DNA of 64,000 bases. Source: Welwitschia mirabilis. Its lineage: Eukaryota > Gnetophyta > Gnetopsida > Welwitschiales. Positions 33,157 through 46,020 of the stretch are shown in pieces. Each line of letters begins with the position of its first letter. Positions within the stretch are counted from its first letter, which is position 1. The DNA is taken from assembly GCA_051453625.1 (NCBI GenBank), contig JBOZIK010000001.1, forward strand, positions 254,534,333 through 254,598,332, read 5' to 3'. The notes under the pieces were generated by a model, which saw only the letters and a program-made list of their open reading frames with translations, made no database searches and had not been told where the DNA came from. The translations under genes were made by a program, and so were the position numbers.

Positions 33157-34020
33157 TGTTAGAAGTTAAAAATAATAATCAAGTTGTTTACATGTTACTA
33201 GTAGTTAAAAGTAACATGTGGATGACAGTGATGTAATAGGGTTTTAACTTGTTTAGTCAAAAGATTTTGAAGGTTAAGGTTTTGAAATGTATTACTACTA
33301 TATTACCATTATATGGACTTTTATTTTGAAGTATGAATAAATAATAAGGATTTTTAGTGTGGATTAATCCATTGTTTCTTAAATCTATAATGTTTTACTT
33401 TCTATTATTTCCATCACTTAATAACTTTCACCTTTCTATAGCTTTAAGATTTGTATAGTTGTTAGTATATAATTTAAGAGATAAAATAATATTTTTAATG
33501 GATGCATTTTCAATTTCTAAATATTTAATTTTTTAGTATGTTTTATGAATTTTTTATGATTATTATGAATAAAAATAGCTTAAAACACCACTTTTTAATG
33601 GGTCTTTTTTTAAAATTTTATTTTTACAGAAACAAGTTTGAATTATACCCTTAAAGATAAATCTTGATTATTTTATGCAAGATGGCATTTTCTATTTTCA
33701 ATATTTGGAATTTTTTATTCTCTTCTCACTTAAAACATAAGTAAAGCAAAATAGGTTAGTTCTTCTATACCTGATTCAATATCCCATCTTCTCTTATTTG
33801 GTATTAAATGTCAAAAGTTAGGACATGTTACATGAACTTAAAATTTTAGTCTTCAAAGTTAAAAAATTTTAATATTAGTAAAATAAGATTAAAATCATCT
33901 TAAAAGTGCATGAAATAGGGGATGCAATTTAAAATCCTTTTAAGGTAGTTGTATTTCAAATTACTAGTTAACAATAAATAACCAAAATAAGGCATATGAT
34001 GAGAAAAAGAAAAATAAGAA
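33157..34020 (+). other. Probable 5' LTR and leader of the second copia relic
   Basis: TGTTAGAAGTT at 33,157 begins a stretch typical of small copia LTRs, ending in GAATAAATAATAAGGATTTTT...TTAATCCATTGTTTCTTAAATCT at about 33,345-33,382. No matching second LTR or clear primer-binding site was found, so this is tentative. The - strand ORF at 33,964-34,197 has no motif. Confidence 0.4.
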
Positions 34021-34049
34021 TATAATGTAAATACACCTTATTAAACCTA

Positions 34050-34710
34050 GGATGCACAATAAAATCTTTTTCAAATTTATAACATAGGACACTACAATGA
34101 AGTATTGAGATGGAACAACCAAAGTATAATTGGTCAAATACATGAAAGTAAAGAGGAAGTTTAAATCGATCCTCACATATGAAGGAAGCAGCTTCATATT
34201 TTTCTTAAAAGATTACAAAACATTCTTAACAAACCTACACAACTTTAAGAAGGAATGTCTAGAAAACCATTGATGGAGAAGGTACTTAGATTCCTCTTAT
34301 GTAAGTATCATACCTTTTTATTACTATTATAAAGTTTAAAGATTTGGCTAAATATCCATTAGATGACCTCATTAGTTGATTAAGTAACCAAGAAAAGACT
34401 AAAAGAATAAAAAGGTAGTTTAAGAATGCTTTTTTGTTAATTCTAATAATAATAGAAGTTATAGATTACAAATAAAAATTAGAAGAAGGATTATCAAAAT
34501 GCCTTCCAAAATTATCCATCACAAGTAAGAAGAAGACGAATTTGCAAAGACCTATTTAACTCAAGAGGAAAAGAATTCCACAAGAATAAAGAAGTCATGC
34601 AAATGAATTAACACAATAATATTATATCAATAATGAAAGATTTATATGCAACTAATGTGGTACGCATGAACACTTTAAAGAGTAAGGTTACTTAAACCCA
34701 AGAAGAAACC
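34050..34710 (+). pseudogene. Copia relic 2: Gag with zinc knuckle
   Basis: Scattered Gag blocks: an ECLENH..WRRYLDSSYVS region (about 34,250-34,310), corresponding to the VVEKILRSLP segment, then FKDLAKYPLDDL (about 34,340), and a zinc knuckle at about 34,640 reading ICN, stop, CGTHEHFKE, stop, GYL. The His is kept; the last Cys is Tyr. Lineage is not the sirevirus type. Confidence 0.6.
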
Positions 34711-35092
34711 AGTAATATAAGAAACCAACAAGGTTTTTATGGTAGTAACTCAAGAATAAGAAATGCAGTAATCACATGTAGTAATTCATGAAGAAGATTA
34801 TACATTAAATTCAAGATAATGCATGTTAATAAGGACTTAATAAATATAAACAAATTAGTAAGATAATGAGAAGCATCTATAATACGATATGTGCATTTAC
34901 TTTTATTACTACTCATGAATGGATTCCAAATTTAAGTTATGCCAATCATCTTTATAATAACAAAAATATTTTTAAGTATTCATAATTAACATATATAGGA
35001 GAAGCTAACATTAGAGATGAAAATAAGATTAGGCTTGAATGCATTGACACTATTTCACTTTCTTGGAATGATGAAAAATATGTCAAGAGTAG

Positions 35093-35512
35093 NNNNNNNN
35101 NNNNNNNNNNNNNNNNNNNNNNNNNNNNNNNNNNNNNNNNNNNNNNNNNNNNNNNNNNNNNNNNNNNNNNNNNNNNNNNNNNNNNNNNNNNNNNNNNNNN
35201 NNNNNNNNNNNNNNNNNNNNNNNNNNNNNNNNNNNNNNNNNNNNNNNNNNNNNNNNNNNNNNNNNNNNNNNNNNNNNNNNNNNNNNNNNNNNNNNNNNNN
35301 NNNNNNNNNNNNNNNNNNNNNNNNNNNNNNNNNNNNNNNNNNNNNNNNNNNNNNNNNNNNNNNNNNNNNNNNNNNNNNNNNNNNNNNNNNNNNNNNNNNN
35401 NNNNNNNNNNNNNNNNNNNNNNNNNNNNNNNNNNNNNNNNNNNNNNNNNNNNNNNNNNNNNNNNNNNNNNNNNNNNNNNNNNNNNNNNNNNNNNNNNNNN
35501 NNNNNNNNNNNN
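35093..35512. other. Assembly gap, 420 N, inside copia relic 2
   Basis: Lies between the Gag/protease region and integrase. No flanking duplication was noticed. Confidence 0.9.
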
Positions 35513-36288
35513 AATATGTAAAGATTAGTAATACAATTTACTCTTTTAGTTTGGCATGTATTCTTATTTCAATAGAGTAACTTACCCAAAGGGTTTTGAC
35601 ATTAAATATAGTGATGACTTGTGCATCATAAAGAAATAGAATTTTATGTATCAAATAAAGAAATAGAATCTATTTGTAATAATTAGTAATAATGGATTTT
35701 ATAGTAGTTATAAAAGCAAAAACAAAAGATAGCTTATGCATGTTATATTGATGCATGTTAATCATTATTACTTATAGAATATGCACAAAAATTAGAAAAT
35801 TAGAGGAATGAAAGACTATAAAGGAGGGAGTGGATAGGAATGTCAAGAATGCTTTAAATTAAAATTAACAAGAAGTAGCCTCCAAGTGTTTAAGGAAGAA
35901 GAACAACAAATTTGGACCTAATAGGTCTTATAGAACCTCACGAAATAAGTGAAGTAAGGCATGTTTATGGATATTTAATGAATTTAGTTAGATATGAATA
36001 GCTATATACAATGAAAAAATGATGAAACCAAAACATTTCCACCTTTTTAAGATCTTTAAAGTAGATGTGGAGATTGTTTGAGATATAAGAGATCTAGAAA
36101 TAGAGTTTTATTTGAAAAGTTTAGGATATTTTAAAATTCTAGTGGCATAATTCAAGATAGTACAACATTATACACATCTAAATCACATGACATAATAGGA
36201 AAGAAAAAATAAAGATGATTGGAAATAACAATATCAATGTTGAAATAGTTAAAGAATTAAAGAACATGTGTAATAGAGTAAGTTATAG

Positions 36289-36402
36289 AATAAACTACAT
36301 TAGCAATAAAAGTGATTTATGTACCATCATTAAAAAAAAAAAAAAAAACTTGATGACAAGTTAATAAAAGTGGTTGTTATTAGCTATGATAAAGGAATGT
36401 TA
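36289..36402 (+). repeat. About 110-bp direct repeat, left of gap, with A17 run
   Basis: Contains CAATAAAAGTGATTTATGTACC, an A17 run, then CTTGATGACAAG...AAGGAATGTTA. Nearly identical to 36,798-36,912. Confidence 0.9.
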
Positions 36403-36793
36403 NNNNNNNNNNNNNNNNNNNNNNNNNNNNNNNNNNNNNNNNNNNNNNNNNNNNNNNNNNNNNNNNNNNNNNNNNNNNNNNNNNNNNNNNNNNNNNNNNN
36501 NNNNNNNNNNNNNNNNNNNNNNNNNNNNNNNNNNNNNNNNNNNNNNNNNNNNNNNNNNNNNNNNNNNNNNNNNNNNNNNNNNNNNNNNNNNNNNNNNNNN
36601 NNNNNNNNNNNNNNNNNNNNNNNNNNNNNNNNNNNNNNNNNNNNNNNNNNNNNNNNNNNNNNNNNNNNNNNNNNNNNNNNNNNNNNNNNNNNNNNNNNNN
36701 NNNNNNNNNNNNNNNNNNNNNNNNNNNNNNNNNNNNNNNNNNNNNNNNNNNNNNNNNNNNNNNNNNNNNNNNNNNNNNNNNNNNNNNNNNNNN
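36403..36793. other. Assembly gap, 391 N, between duplicated flanks
   Basis: Both flanks carry the same segment of the integrase relic, so a contig overlap or tandem duplication is likely. Confidence 0.9.
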
Positions 36794-36797
36794 AAAA

Positions 36798-36912
36798 AAT
36801 AAATTACCAATAAAAGTGATTTTTGTACCATAATTAAAAAAAAAAAAAAAAAAAAAAAACTTGATGATAAGTTAATAAAAGTGGTTGTTATTAGCTATGA
36901 TAAAGGAATGTT
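36798..36912 (+). repeat. About 110-bp direct repeat, right of gap, with A25 run
   Basis: Same sequence as 36,289-36,402 except for a few substitutions and a longer A run. Unlike the left copy, it continues into the integrase sequence (GGTTAGAAATTC). Confidence 0.9.
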
Positions 36913-37329
36913 AGGTTAGAAATTCATGTATGTGAAGATCAAAAAGTAAATGCGTTCATGAGTAGTAAAGTTTGAGAAAGATAAGCTTGACTTTAAGGTG
37001 ATAATGTTAGATTCTAGTGGATGCTTACAATAAATTTATAGCAGTAAAGAGGACTCTCTAGCTTATATTGGTAGCAACCTCTTGAATCATCATTTACCTC
37101 ACTTGTTGCTTGATCAAAACTTCGATAAAATAGTAAGAAGACATTAATCATACTTGTAAGGAATGATGGTAATGTTAGGTAGCATTCAAGAATCAAATAC
37201 AATGTAAGAAGAACTCTTAAGATATAAAATAATAACCAAAAATTAAGAAGTAAATTTAATATATTAAAAAGAATGCCACTTAGGATCTTGTTTAAAGGTA
37301 ATAAGTTAAGAAGATGATATCTAACAAAT

Positions 37330-38480
37330 GGATATATAAGATGAATATGAATTAAAAATACAAAGTAACAACATCAAAATAAAGGTTAGTGTAAAAGAAT
37401 TCATGCAAAATGAAGGTATTAATTATTTTGAAACTTATGATTCTATTTTAAAATTACAAATCATTATATTGCTACTTTTTTAGGTGCACTAGTTTGATAC
37501 AATAATTTATCAACTAAACATTAGTTTAGATGTCTTAAATGGTTCTCTAGAATAGAAAGTGTACCTATCATAGCTAGCAATATTTTTGAATAAATACATG
37601 GAAAATCATGTTTGTAGATTTAATAAGATATTTGATGATCTTAAGTAAGCATATGGAATTGATACACCACATTTGATAATCATTCAGTCAAGAAGGGGTA
37701 TAGGAGTTACATCACAAAACCTGCTTCAATTCTATAAGTGAAAAGAATAAAAAGTAACATTTATTTGAGTTTATATAAATGGTGTTATTTACTTTGCATC
37801 ATGTGAAAAATTGTTGAAGGAGTTCCAAAATAAAATGTAGGAATTATTTGAAATGAAATATATAGATATAACAGTTTATTGATTTTGAAGTTAAACGTAT
37901 TAAGGAGAGCATCATTAGAGTAAGTATATAAGAATTGTATTCAAAACATTTTATGTGCATAATAAAAATATAGTAGCAACACCATTGTCATGTGACTTTA
38001 CTAAAAGACGAGAAGGATAAAAGCTAAATGTAACATATTTTATAAAAATCATTAGATCATTAAGGTGTCTTACATATTCTAAAGTAGATATAGAGATTCT
38101 AGTGAATTTTGTTTCAAAACATATGATTGAATCAAATGAAGAACACTTGAAGGGGAAAAAACATGTTTAAGTATGCTAAGAAAACCATTAAAAATGGCTA
38201 TAATTTAGAAAAGTAATAAATGTCTCATTTGCATAAAGTGATGCTAATTGGAAAAATACTTGAAGAATAAACAGAAGAAAAAACACACTTTAAGAGTAGT
38301 GGTATTTCATGACTTAATTTTGATTTCTTAGAAGTCTTATAAGCAGCAATGATAGCCCTTTCTTCTATAAAATCTAAGTACATTACAACATGTAAAGTAG
38401 CAAAGACAATCATGTGAATTATGAAGGTAATGAAGGAAATTTATTTAAAGATACATACTCCTGTTCCATTGTTTATAAGT
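37330..38480 (+). pseudogene. Copia relic 2: RT and RNase H
   Basis: Reads QNEGINYFETYDSILKLQ (about 37,409), ISLDVLNGSLE (about 37,526) with a stop where YMxQP has Gln, VYINGVIYFAS with the YVDD site changed to YING (37,772-37,783), KLLKEFQNKM.ELFEMKYID (about 37,811-37,868), VNFVSKHMIESNEEHLKGKK (about 38,105-38,160), SDANWKNT (38,240), and AAMIALSSIKSKYITTCKVAKTIM (about 38,345-38,415) for RNase H. Both catalytic Asp of the RT are lost. The element interrupts Athila gag. Confidence 0.85.
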
Positions 38481-38568
38481 AATGTTTTAATCATAGACTT
38501 ATAGAAAATCTAAGTGTAACATAAAAGAAGTAAGAACATTAAGATTGAGTGTAATTACATTAAATAAA

Positions 38569-39043
38569 NNNNNNNNNNNNNNNNNNNNNNNNNNNNNNNN
38601 NNNNNNNNNNNNNNNNNNNNNNNNNNNNNNNNNNNNNNNNNNNNNNNNNNNNNNNNNNNNNNNNNNNNNNNNNNNNNNNNNNNNNNNNNNNNNNNNNNNN
38701 NNNNNNNNNNNNNNNNNNNNNNNNNNNNNNNNNNNNNNNNNNNNNNNNNNNNNNNNNNNNNNNNNNNNNNNNNNNNNNNNNNNNNNNNNNNNNNNNNNNN
38801 NNNNNNNNNNNNNNNNNNNNNNNNNNNNNNNNNNNNNNNNNNNNNNNNNNNNNNNNNNNNNNNNNNNNNNNNNNNNNNNNNNNNNNNNNNNNNNNNNNNN
38901 NNNNNNNNNNNNNNNNNNNNNNNNNNNNNNNNNNNNNNNNNNNNNNNNNNNNNNNNNNNNNNNNNNNNNNNNNNNNNNNNNNNNNNNNNNNNNNNNNNNN
39001 NNNNNNNNNNNNNNNNNNNNNNNNNNNNNNNNNNNNNNNNNNN
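38569..39043. other. Assembly gap, 475 N, at the copia relic 2 / Athila junction
   Basis: Hides the 3' end of the copia relic and the point where Athila gag resumes. Confidence 0.9.
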
Positions 39044-39776
39044 TTCTTATCAAGGAAATGAAATCTTACTTATAAAGAATCTAAATAAGCTCAGAAATAA
39101 TGAAGTTTTTCTATGAAAGATTAAAATCACAAAATAGCCAACTAATGGAAATGATGACTAAAGGAACGTTTACTCATAAAGAAACTAAAGAATCTTGGAA
39201 TACTTTAGAAAACATAGTTAAAAGTGTTAAAAATAAGCTCAATTATTTAATGAGACCCTAGGATTAGGTGTCTATAAATTAGATGGTGAATCTAACATGT
39301 GTGGAAAACTAATATTGTATTCAAATGCTTAGAACAACTCAAAATGTCTAAATCATGTAAGGCTAGTGGAATTGTTATATGTTTTACACATACTTTAGAT
39401 GAATATGAAATAGATGATTGTTCTTGTATTTCCACATATAAAGGTAAGTGAATGCTCTGAGAGGATTTTTAAGAAACAAGGAACTTATGAATAACTTCAT
39501 ATTCCTTTCCATAATAAAAGTGTTTGAAATATCAAGTAGAATAAGTTAGAAAACCATTTTTTGAATAACAACAATAATTATCATTTCCTTATAAAGATGC
39601 ATACAACTTAAATTTAAATAAAAACCTTTAGCTTTCTTAAAAATCTTAATAAACCAAAGCATCTATTTTATAAAGGCCTAAGCATTATAAAATAATTTTT
39701 TAAAGCCTAAACAATTAGTAACAAATAAGCAGAAATTAATAACCAAATGACATAAGCTTTTTAATGTCTAGAATAA
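39044..39776 (+). pseudogene. Athila-type Gag, C-terminal segment
   Basis: Reads FFYERLKSQNSQLMEMMTKG (about 39,100-39,160), TFTHKETKESWNTLENI and further, matching the FYxGLxxxxRxxxDxxxGGxxxxKTxxEA block of Athila Gag, and later KPLAF (about 39,628). Stops and frame changes lie between. A 100-N gap (39,777-39,876) follows. Confidence 0.75.
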
Positions 39777-39876
39777 NNNNNNNNNNNNNNNNNNNNNNNN
39801 NNNNNNNNNNNNNNNNNNNNNNNNNNNNNNNNNNNNNNNNNNNNNNNNNNNNNNNNNNNNNNNNNNNNNNNNNNNN
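39777..39876. other. Assembly gap, 100 N
   Basis: Placeholder-sized gap within the Athila gag/pol spacer region. Confidence 0.95.
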
Positions 39877-40338
39877 TTTAAGATGGTTAAAGGATAAGAA
39901 GATATTATAGGAGTTAATACTATTTTACTTAAAAGTAATACACAAGTTAATAAAAATGTACAAATAGCTAGATAAGAGCCCTATACATCCAACTCTAAAC
40001 CTCAACCTACTGATAGACTTAAGAATAATGATGAATATATTATGGAAAAACATAAACATGAAGAACTTAAGAAAGATCTATTTTCAAGATATTTCATAGC
40101 TATGAGGAAGAAATAACCTAAAGACAACTATTTAAAGGTCCCTAACAAAGTAAAAATCAACATTTCATTATTATGTATCATTAAATAAATGCCTTCATAT
40201 GTAAAATTCCTTAAAGATATCTACATAATGAAAAGACAAATAAATGTAAAGAAAAATGCCTTTTTAGTTTAACAAATGCATGCTATAATTTAAAAAGAAA
40301 TCCATCTAGACTTATACATCTTAGTTTCTTAACTATTT
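39877..40338 (+). pseudogene. Athila-type gag-pro spacer region
   Basis: Frame from about 40,072 reads DLFSRYFIAMRKK, stop, PKDNYLKVPNKVKINISL, then MPSYVKFLKDIYIMKRQINV (40,190-40,250), a hallmark of Athila elements just upstream of protease. The last bases (SRLIHLSFLTI) match the KDPGSFTIPC motif and are cut by the gap where the LINE begins. Confidence 0.88.
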
Positions 40339-41073
40339 NNNNNNNNNNNNNNNNNNNNNNNNNNNNNNNNNNNNNNNNNNNNNNNNNNNNNNNNNNNNNN
40401 NNNNNNNNNNNNNNNNNNNNNNNNNNNNNNNNNNNNNNNNNNNNNNNNNNNNNNNNNNNNNNNNNNNNNNNNNNNNNNNNNNNNNNNNNNNNNNNNNNNN
40501 NNNNNNNNNNNNNNNNNNNNNNNNNNNNNNNNNNNNNNNNNNNNNNNNNNNNNNNNNNNNNNNNNNNNNNNNNNNNNNNNNNNNNNNNNNNNNNNNNNNN
40601 NNNNNNNNNNNNNNNNNNNNNNNNNNNNNNNNNNNNNNNNNNNNNNNNNNNNNNNNNNNNNNNNNNNNNNNNNNNNNNNNNNNNNNNNNNNNNNNNNNNN
40701 NNNNNNNNNNNNNNNNNNNNNNNNNNNNNNNNNNNNNNNNNNNNNNNNNNNNNNNNNNNNNNNNNNNNNNNNNNNNNNNNNNNNNNNNNNNNNNNNNNNN
40801 NNNNNNNNNNNNNNNNNNNNNNNNNNNNNNNNNNNNNNNNNNNNNNNNNNNNNNNNNNNNNNNNNNNNNNNNNNNNNNNNNNNNNNNNNNNNNNNNNNNN
40901 NNNNNNNNNNNNNNNNNNNNNNNNNNNNNNNNNNNNNNNNNNNNNNNNNNNNNNNNNNNNNNNNNNNNNNNNNNNNNNNNNNNNNNNNNNNNNNNNNNNN
41001 NNNNNNNNNNNNNNNNNNNNNNNNNNNNNNNNNNNNNNNNNNNNNNNNNNNNNNNNNNNNNNNNNNNNNNNNN
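40339..41073. other. Assembly gap, 735 N, at the 5' end of the LINE insertion
   Basis: Contains the unseen left junction of the LINE in the Athila element. Confidence 0.9.
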
Positions 41074-41549
41074 AAGAATAGGAGAAAAATTAATCTTGGT
41101 CGATTAGAAGTGAAAAGGAGGTAGGAGAGTAGAGATACCTTATTTATTACTCGAATAGGAAAGTTGATGTACACACAAGGGCATGCTTATGCGTGCTGGA
41201 GCATTGGGGGCTTGTGTGTAAGGGGGTGTGTGGGGATTGGTGAGGAACTTCTTAAGGCTTAATTTTGACCTATGAGAGGTTGTAGTCAGTGGATTCTCAG
41301 TGGTAGCATCCTGTGTAAGGGTCTATGCTCTAGGTTGAAGGTACAACTCACAGCGATAGGGCTTAATGTTGCCAAGCTAGCTAAAAAGAAGTAAGAACCA
41401 AATAAGTATAAGTTGACAAATCCAAATAATTCCACAGGATCTCTTTTTATAAAAGTTTTTTGAAGAAGATGGTATTTTCAAGATTAAGATAACTCTGGAG
41501 CATTCTGTAGTATCCAGAGAATGATTTTAGTTTAGTTTAATTAAGCATT

Positions 41550-42640
41550 TCATGTTGGCAGGGGCAAGACCAAGTTTAGAATCCATAATAAGGTGGATAG
41601 TAGTGAAATGGATTGAGATATGGTCTATTCAAATTATTACTCTTATGGAAGGCTTGGTACTTTTTAAGTTTTATTTTGAAGAAGATTTAAATACAATCAC
41701 AATAAGGAACCACTAAGTTTTTTAGGCAAAAGGATTAGTATTTACTCATTGATAACTAAGATAAGATTTTAATAGAAATTTGCAAAAACTGCCAATCTAG
41801 GTAAAACTACCAATTTAGGTGAAATTAAGGGAAGTGAGCCTAACCATCTAGAACTAAAAAATCATTCAAGAGTTAGTAGGAAAATTTAAAGAACTTATAA
41901 ACTAGATCTAGTTACAATTAGTAGTTCAAGATTAGTGGTAATTTATTTCTATGCCTAGATTAAAATCAAGATAACCTAGAATCTAAGAAAGTTTAAAATA
42001 TCATATAAATTTGGAACAAAAAGGTTAAATGTGGAGTATTTGTGAGTGTCGAGCCCTTAACAAATCAGAAAGAGTAGGAACTGTGCTTTGCATGTATAAC
42101 CATGTAGCAACAAAAGCATGAAAATGTACTAGCACCATGCTTAATATGTTCTATAATCAACCATTCAAAGAGATTCTATCTACCACATAAAGAAAAGAAT
42201 TGTATCAAATGTGAAAGAAAGGCTCATTGAGAGAGGCTTACCAAATGAAATAATAACAGAGCTATAATAAATTTGGTACATAAAGAGTGAGTGTAAAATA
42301 TAAAACGATGAATAGCACTTTCAAAAAAATTACCAGAAAAAATAACAGAAGCACTATTCCCAAATAGGAGGGAACTCAAAATAACAAGTAAAGGAATTAG
42401 AATAAAGAAAATCTAGTGGAAATGGATGGAAAGGATAAGGAACCAAGTCAAATCTCATAGGGGTAAAAGTTATCTAATAAATTTACCCCTCCTTCAAGTA
42501 GTGAATCAGGTGAATAAGGATCAGATTCTAATTATGAGAGCTCTAAAGAACTAGTAACTATTAAAAAGGTGGAAAGATCCCCCATTACGATGAGGGAAAG
42601 AAAGAAAGAAAAGAAGAACATTGTAATTGGATCTCAGAGG
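41550..42640 (+). pseudogene. LINE ORF1 (DUF4283/zinc-knuckle type), decayed
   Basis: Blocks around RPSLESIIRWIVVKWIEI (about 41,572-41,625), MEGLVLFKFYFEEDLNTITI (about 41,648-41,705) and KGLVFT match the RNA-binding ORF1 protein of plant L1 elements. The C-terminal part is basic and ends shortly before ORF2. No clean frame remains. 41,074-41,550 is a GC-richer leader without assigned coding. Confidence 0.65.
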
Positions 42641-42684
42641 ACTGTAACAAGTATGCCAAGAAAGGTCCTTAAGAAGAAGATTAA

Positions 42685-45600
42685 ATGAATATCCTCGATT
42701 AGAATATTAGAGGCATGAAAGTTGCCTTAAAAAAAAGGAATTAGAAGAATTTATTAATATACATAAAGTAAGAATTATATGCATTCAAAAGAGAAAAATC
42801 TATAGAAGGCTTGACTTAAATATTTAAAATAAGAAGTAGAATATTAAATGGATTCCTAGATGTGATAAGTGGGGGTGGGGAGCATGGATACCTTTAATGC
42901 TTTTAAATAAAGAGATAGATTATATAAGAATTGAAATTAATAGGTGGTTTTAAATCATGGCAATGAAAGATTAGTGGATAACTAACATATATATGTCATA
43001 AATCATAGCCTTAAAGAATAAAATTTAGGGGCAAATTAGAGAGAAAGTTAGGAGGAGAAACTGCATCATAGTAGAGGATTCTAGTCAGATGTTATTTGAA
43101 TGAAACAAGTAAGGAAGAAAATAATGGTTAAGAATAAGAATAAAAGCAATGAAATATTTTTTAGAATCCTTAGAGCTCACATAAATACCACTCCACCAAG
43201 TTTAATTTACTTAGTTAAATAGAAGAAAGAGAAAGAACGAGGCCTATTAAGAATTAACAAAGCCTTATTATTAATATAATTATTGAAGGATAAGAATTAA
43301 ATATTATTAGGAAAGGAAGGTGATTCTCAGAACACAAACCCATCATTGTTTTTTAGGATAGAAATAGGGGTAGAAGGATCCATTTTATGTTTGAGAATGC
43401 ATACCTACAAGAAGAATAAGTAGAGTAGTTCCTTCAAAGAAACTAGAACAACTCAAAGCTAATATAATTAGAAATATATAGTAGATCTTATAAAGAGTGA
43501 AGGGTTAGTTTAAGGAATGGAGGAAGGCCTAAGGCAAGAAATTTCAGCAAAAAGAAAAGACTCAAAGAGAAAATTTGATTTATTTAGTGGAAGCAGGAAA
43601 GAGGAGAATATTTGCATGCAAATAAATGGGCAAAGCTCTAGAAGATTCATAATCTAGAGAACACATGTGAATTAGATGAAACATGAAGATAGACATACAA
43701 AATACTTTTTTAATATCATCAATGCAATAAAGCAGACTAATATGATAAAATTAATTTAGTGGAATAACAAATGCTTCAAGCAAGAGAAAGTGTCTAAATC
43801 ATTTTTAGATAGCCTTAAGAAGCTTTATAAAGATTCCATAGTGCATAACCCTTTAATGCTATGGCTTGTGACATTATAGGGAGAGTTTCCCTCTAGTGCA
43901 AGTGGACCAGGAAGAAGTTTGAAAGGTTTTTAAGGGAATGGAGTTAAATAAAACTCTGGGCATAAATGTATGGATAATGATTTTTTTTTTTTAAATTCTA
44001 GAGGTATATAGGCCATTCAATAATTAAGACTTCAATTGTGTGATGTGAAATATATTTGTTTCTTGTGCCTGAAACAACACTCATATTGTCATGATTCCAA
44101 AGAAGGCTAAAACTAGAAAGGTTAATGATTGCAGATTAATAAAGAGTGTGTAATGTAATTTATAGACTTCTCTTGAAGATTCTAGTAAATAAAATTCATT
44201 TCCATCTAAAGGAATTCATATGGTAAAACCCAATATCCTTTCAACCAAATTAGAGAATCTTAAACTAGATAATATTTAATCATGAAATTTGCATCAAGAA
44301 AAAGAACAAAAGGGCATGTGTTTCAAATCTAGACATTAGAAAGACATATGATATTATCTCTTGGATTTTTCTAGAACATGTTTCTAGGATAAATGTTTTT
44401 TCCTCAAATATTATTAATTTGTTGCTATTAATATAAAGAATGAAAAAAATTACATTAAAATTAACTAAAAAATCTAAAGGTATTTTAGATCTAGTAGGTA
44501 GGCAAATCCCCTCTTTATTTATTTGTTCATCATTATTTTAGACATGCTACAGGACTATATCAGGAAGGAGGAGGAAGTGGGACTAATGGTCCATAGCTTA
44601 AACATCTTAGTTAACCATTTTGCAAATGATTTAGTCATATTCTTAGAGGCAAATATTTAACAAATCAAGCTCATCAAGATGGAACTAGAAACATTTACCA
44701 ATGAGTCAAGACTCACAATAAGCTATCAAAAAAGTAGAATTTATTTTTTAACACTTGGATCAGTGTTCAATAGAGTATTAAAAAAAAAACCCTAAATATC
44801 ATTAGGAGAGGAAAAGAACCTATATTTTGGAGTGCCTATATTCAAATAGAATATTGTAGTGTCTTGAAAAGGTCTATGTTAAAAGTAGAGAGGAAATGCA
44901 ATTCCTAGAATGTAATATTCCTTTTAAATAAACGAAGAATCATTATAACAAACATCATTCTATCCATAATAGTAAAGTGTATTGCATCCTATGGAGTCTT
45001 CTCAAACAAAATAAAAAACATGTTGAATCACCTAATTAGAAACTTTATTTGAATAGAAAAAAGAGGAGGAACAAGATTTCATATAGTAGGATGAAAAGAA
45101 ATAGGTCATCTAGTAGAAGCAGGGCGATGGGAATTCAAAACATATGAGATATTATTTTCTTGTTTGGAGTCAAGATTATTATTAAACTAGAAGTAGAAGA
45201 ATCTTTATCATGTAAGAAGCTACTAAAGAGGAAGTATAAGAGTTATGAGCTAAGGTAGGAGTAATTTCCCCTTCTTAAAAGCTCTATGTAAGGGAAGGAA
45301 AAACTTAGAGAAAATTTCTACCTAGTCCATTAAGAAAGGAAGCATACCCTTTTGAAATTCTAGTTTCATTAATGGAAAGAGCTTTTTAGACTTTTTAGAT
45401 CTTAGAAGGATGAGGGGGAGCTAGAAGTTTTAGTGGGAAGGAAGCTTAGAAATTATTAAAATCTTTTGTTGAATTATTAAGTGGAATATAATAAATGAAA
45501 AGAGGTAATAATAACTTTAAGAAAAAAGTTTTTAAGGAGTAAACTTAGTCTTAATAAAAAGGATCTCCAGCTAACTGATAAGAGAAGGATCTCTACAAAG

Positions 45601-46020
45601 GTAATTTTAATAAAAAAGTATGATAGTGATAAAAGAATAAAAGAAACCTAGAAAAAAGGGGCTACAGGTAGGTATTATGATTCTCAAATGGCTAATTAGA
45701 AAGAATAGAGTACCAACAATAGTAAGATTGAGTTATAATGAGGTAAAAGTTCTAGAGGAATGTTAGGCATGTGGAGGGGCAAAAATAATGTGGCATCTAT
45801 TTTGGAGCTATCCTTTCATGACTGAAGCATGGAGGATAATAGACAAAAAGGCCACTTGGGAAAGAGCTCTTATCATAACTCATAAGACTATAAAGTGATA
45901 CTTTAGCTTATCTGAAGGGAAAGAAACATTTGTGTATTCTCTGAGATAGCATCGAATGCATAAGAAATGATCTCCCTCATTTTGAGAAAAATTGAAACTT
46001 ATTGAATGATAAAGAGAATA
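42685..46020 (+). pseudogene. LINE ORF2: endonuclease and reverse transcriptase, decayed
   Basis: Starts with ATG at 42,685: MNILD, stop, NIRGMKVALKKR, matching the MxxLxWNxRGLxxxxKR opening of the endonuclease. RT blocks: MIPKKAKTRKVND (about 44,090-44,130), FSRTCF (about 44,365), IPSLFICSSLF (about 44,507), FANDLVIF (44,619-44,642), where FADD has become FAND, and LTISYQKSRIYF (about 44,713). Near the C terminus CGGAKIMWHLFWSYPFMTEAWRIIDKKATW (45,770-45,860) matches the reverse-transcriptase zinc-binding region. Target-primed reverse transcription was its role; it is dead now. Confidence 0.85.

Larger units (their letters stand above)
35780..37030 (+). pseudogene. Copia relic 2: integrase
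   Basis: Blocks in order: an FKLFKVDVEI segment (about 36,045), VQHYTHLNHMT..ERKNKDD (about 36,150-36,215), matching the YTPxQNGVAERKNR motif with the catalytic Glu kept, and KLDDKLIKVVVISYDKGMLG (about 36,861-36,915), matching the LDDKSxKCIFIGYxxxSKGY block. The end of this region is duplicated around the 36,403 gap. Confidence 0.7.
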
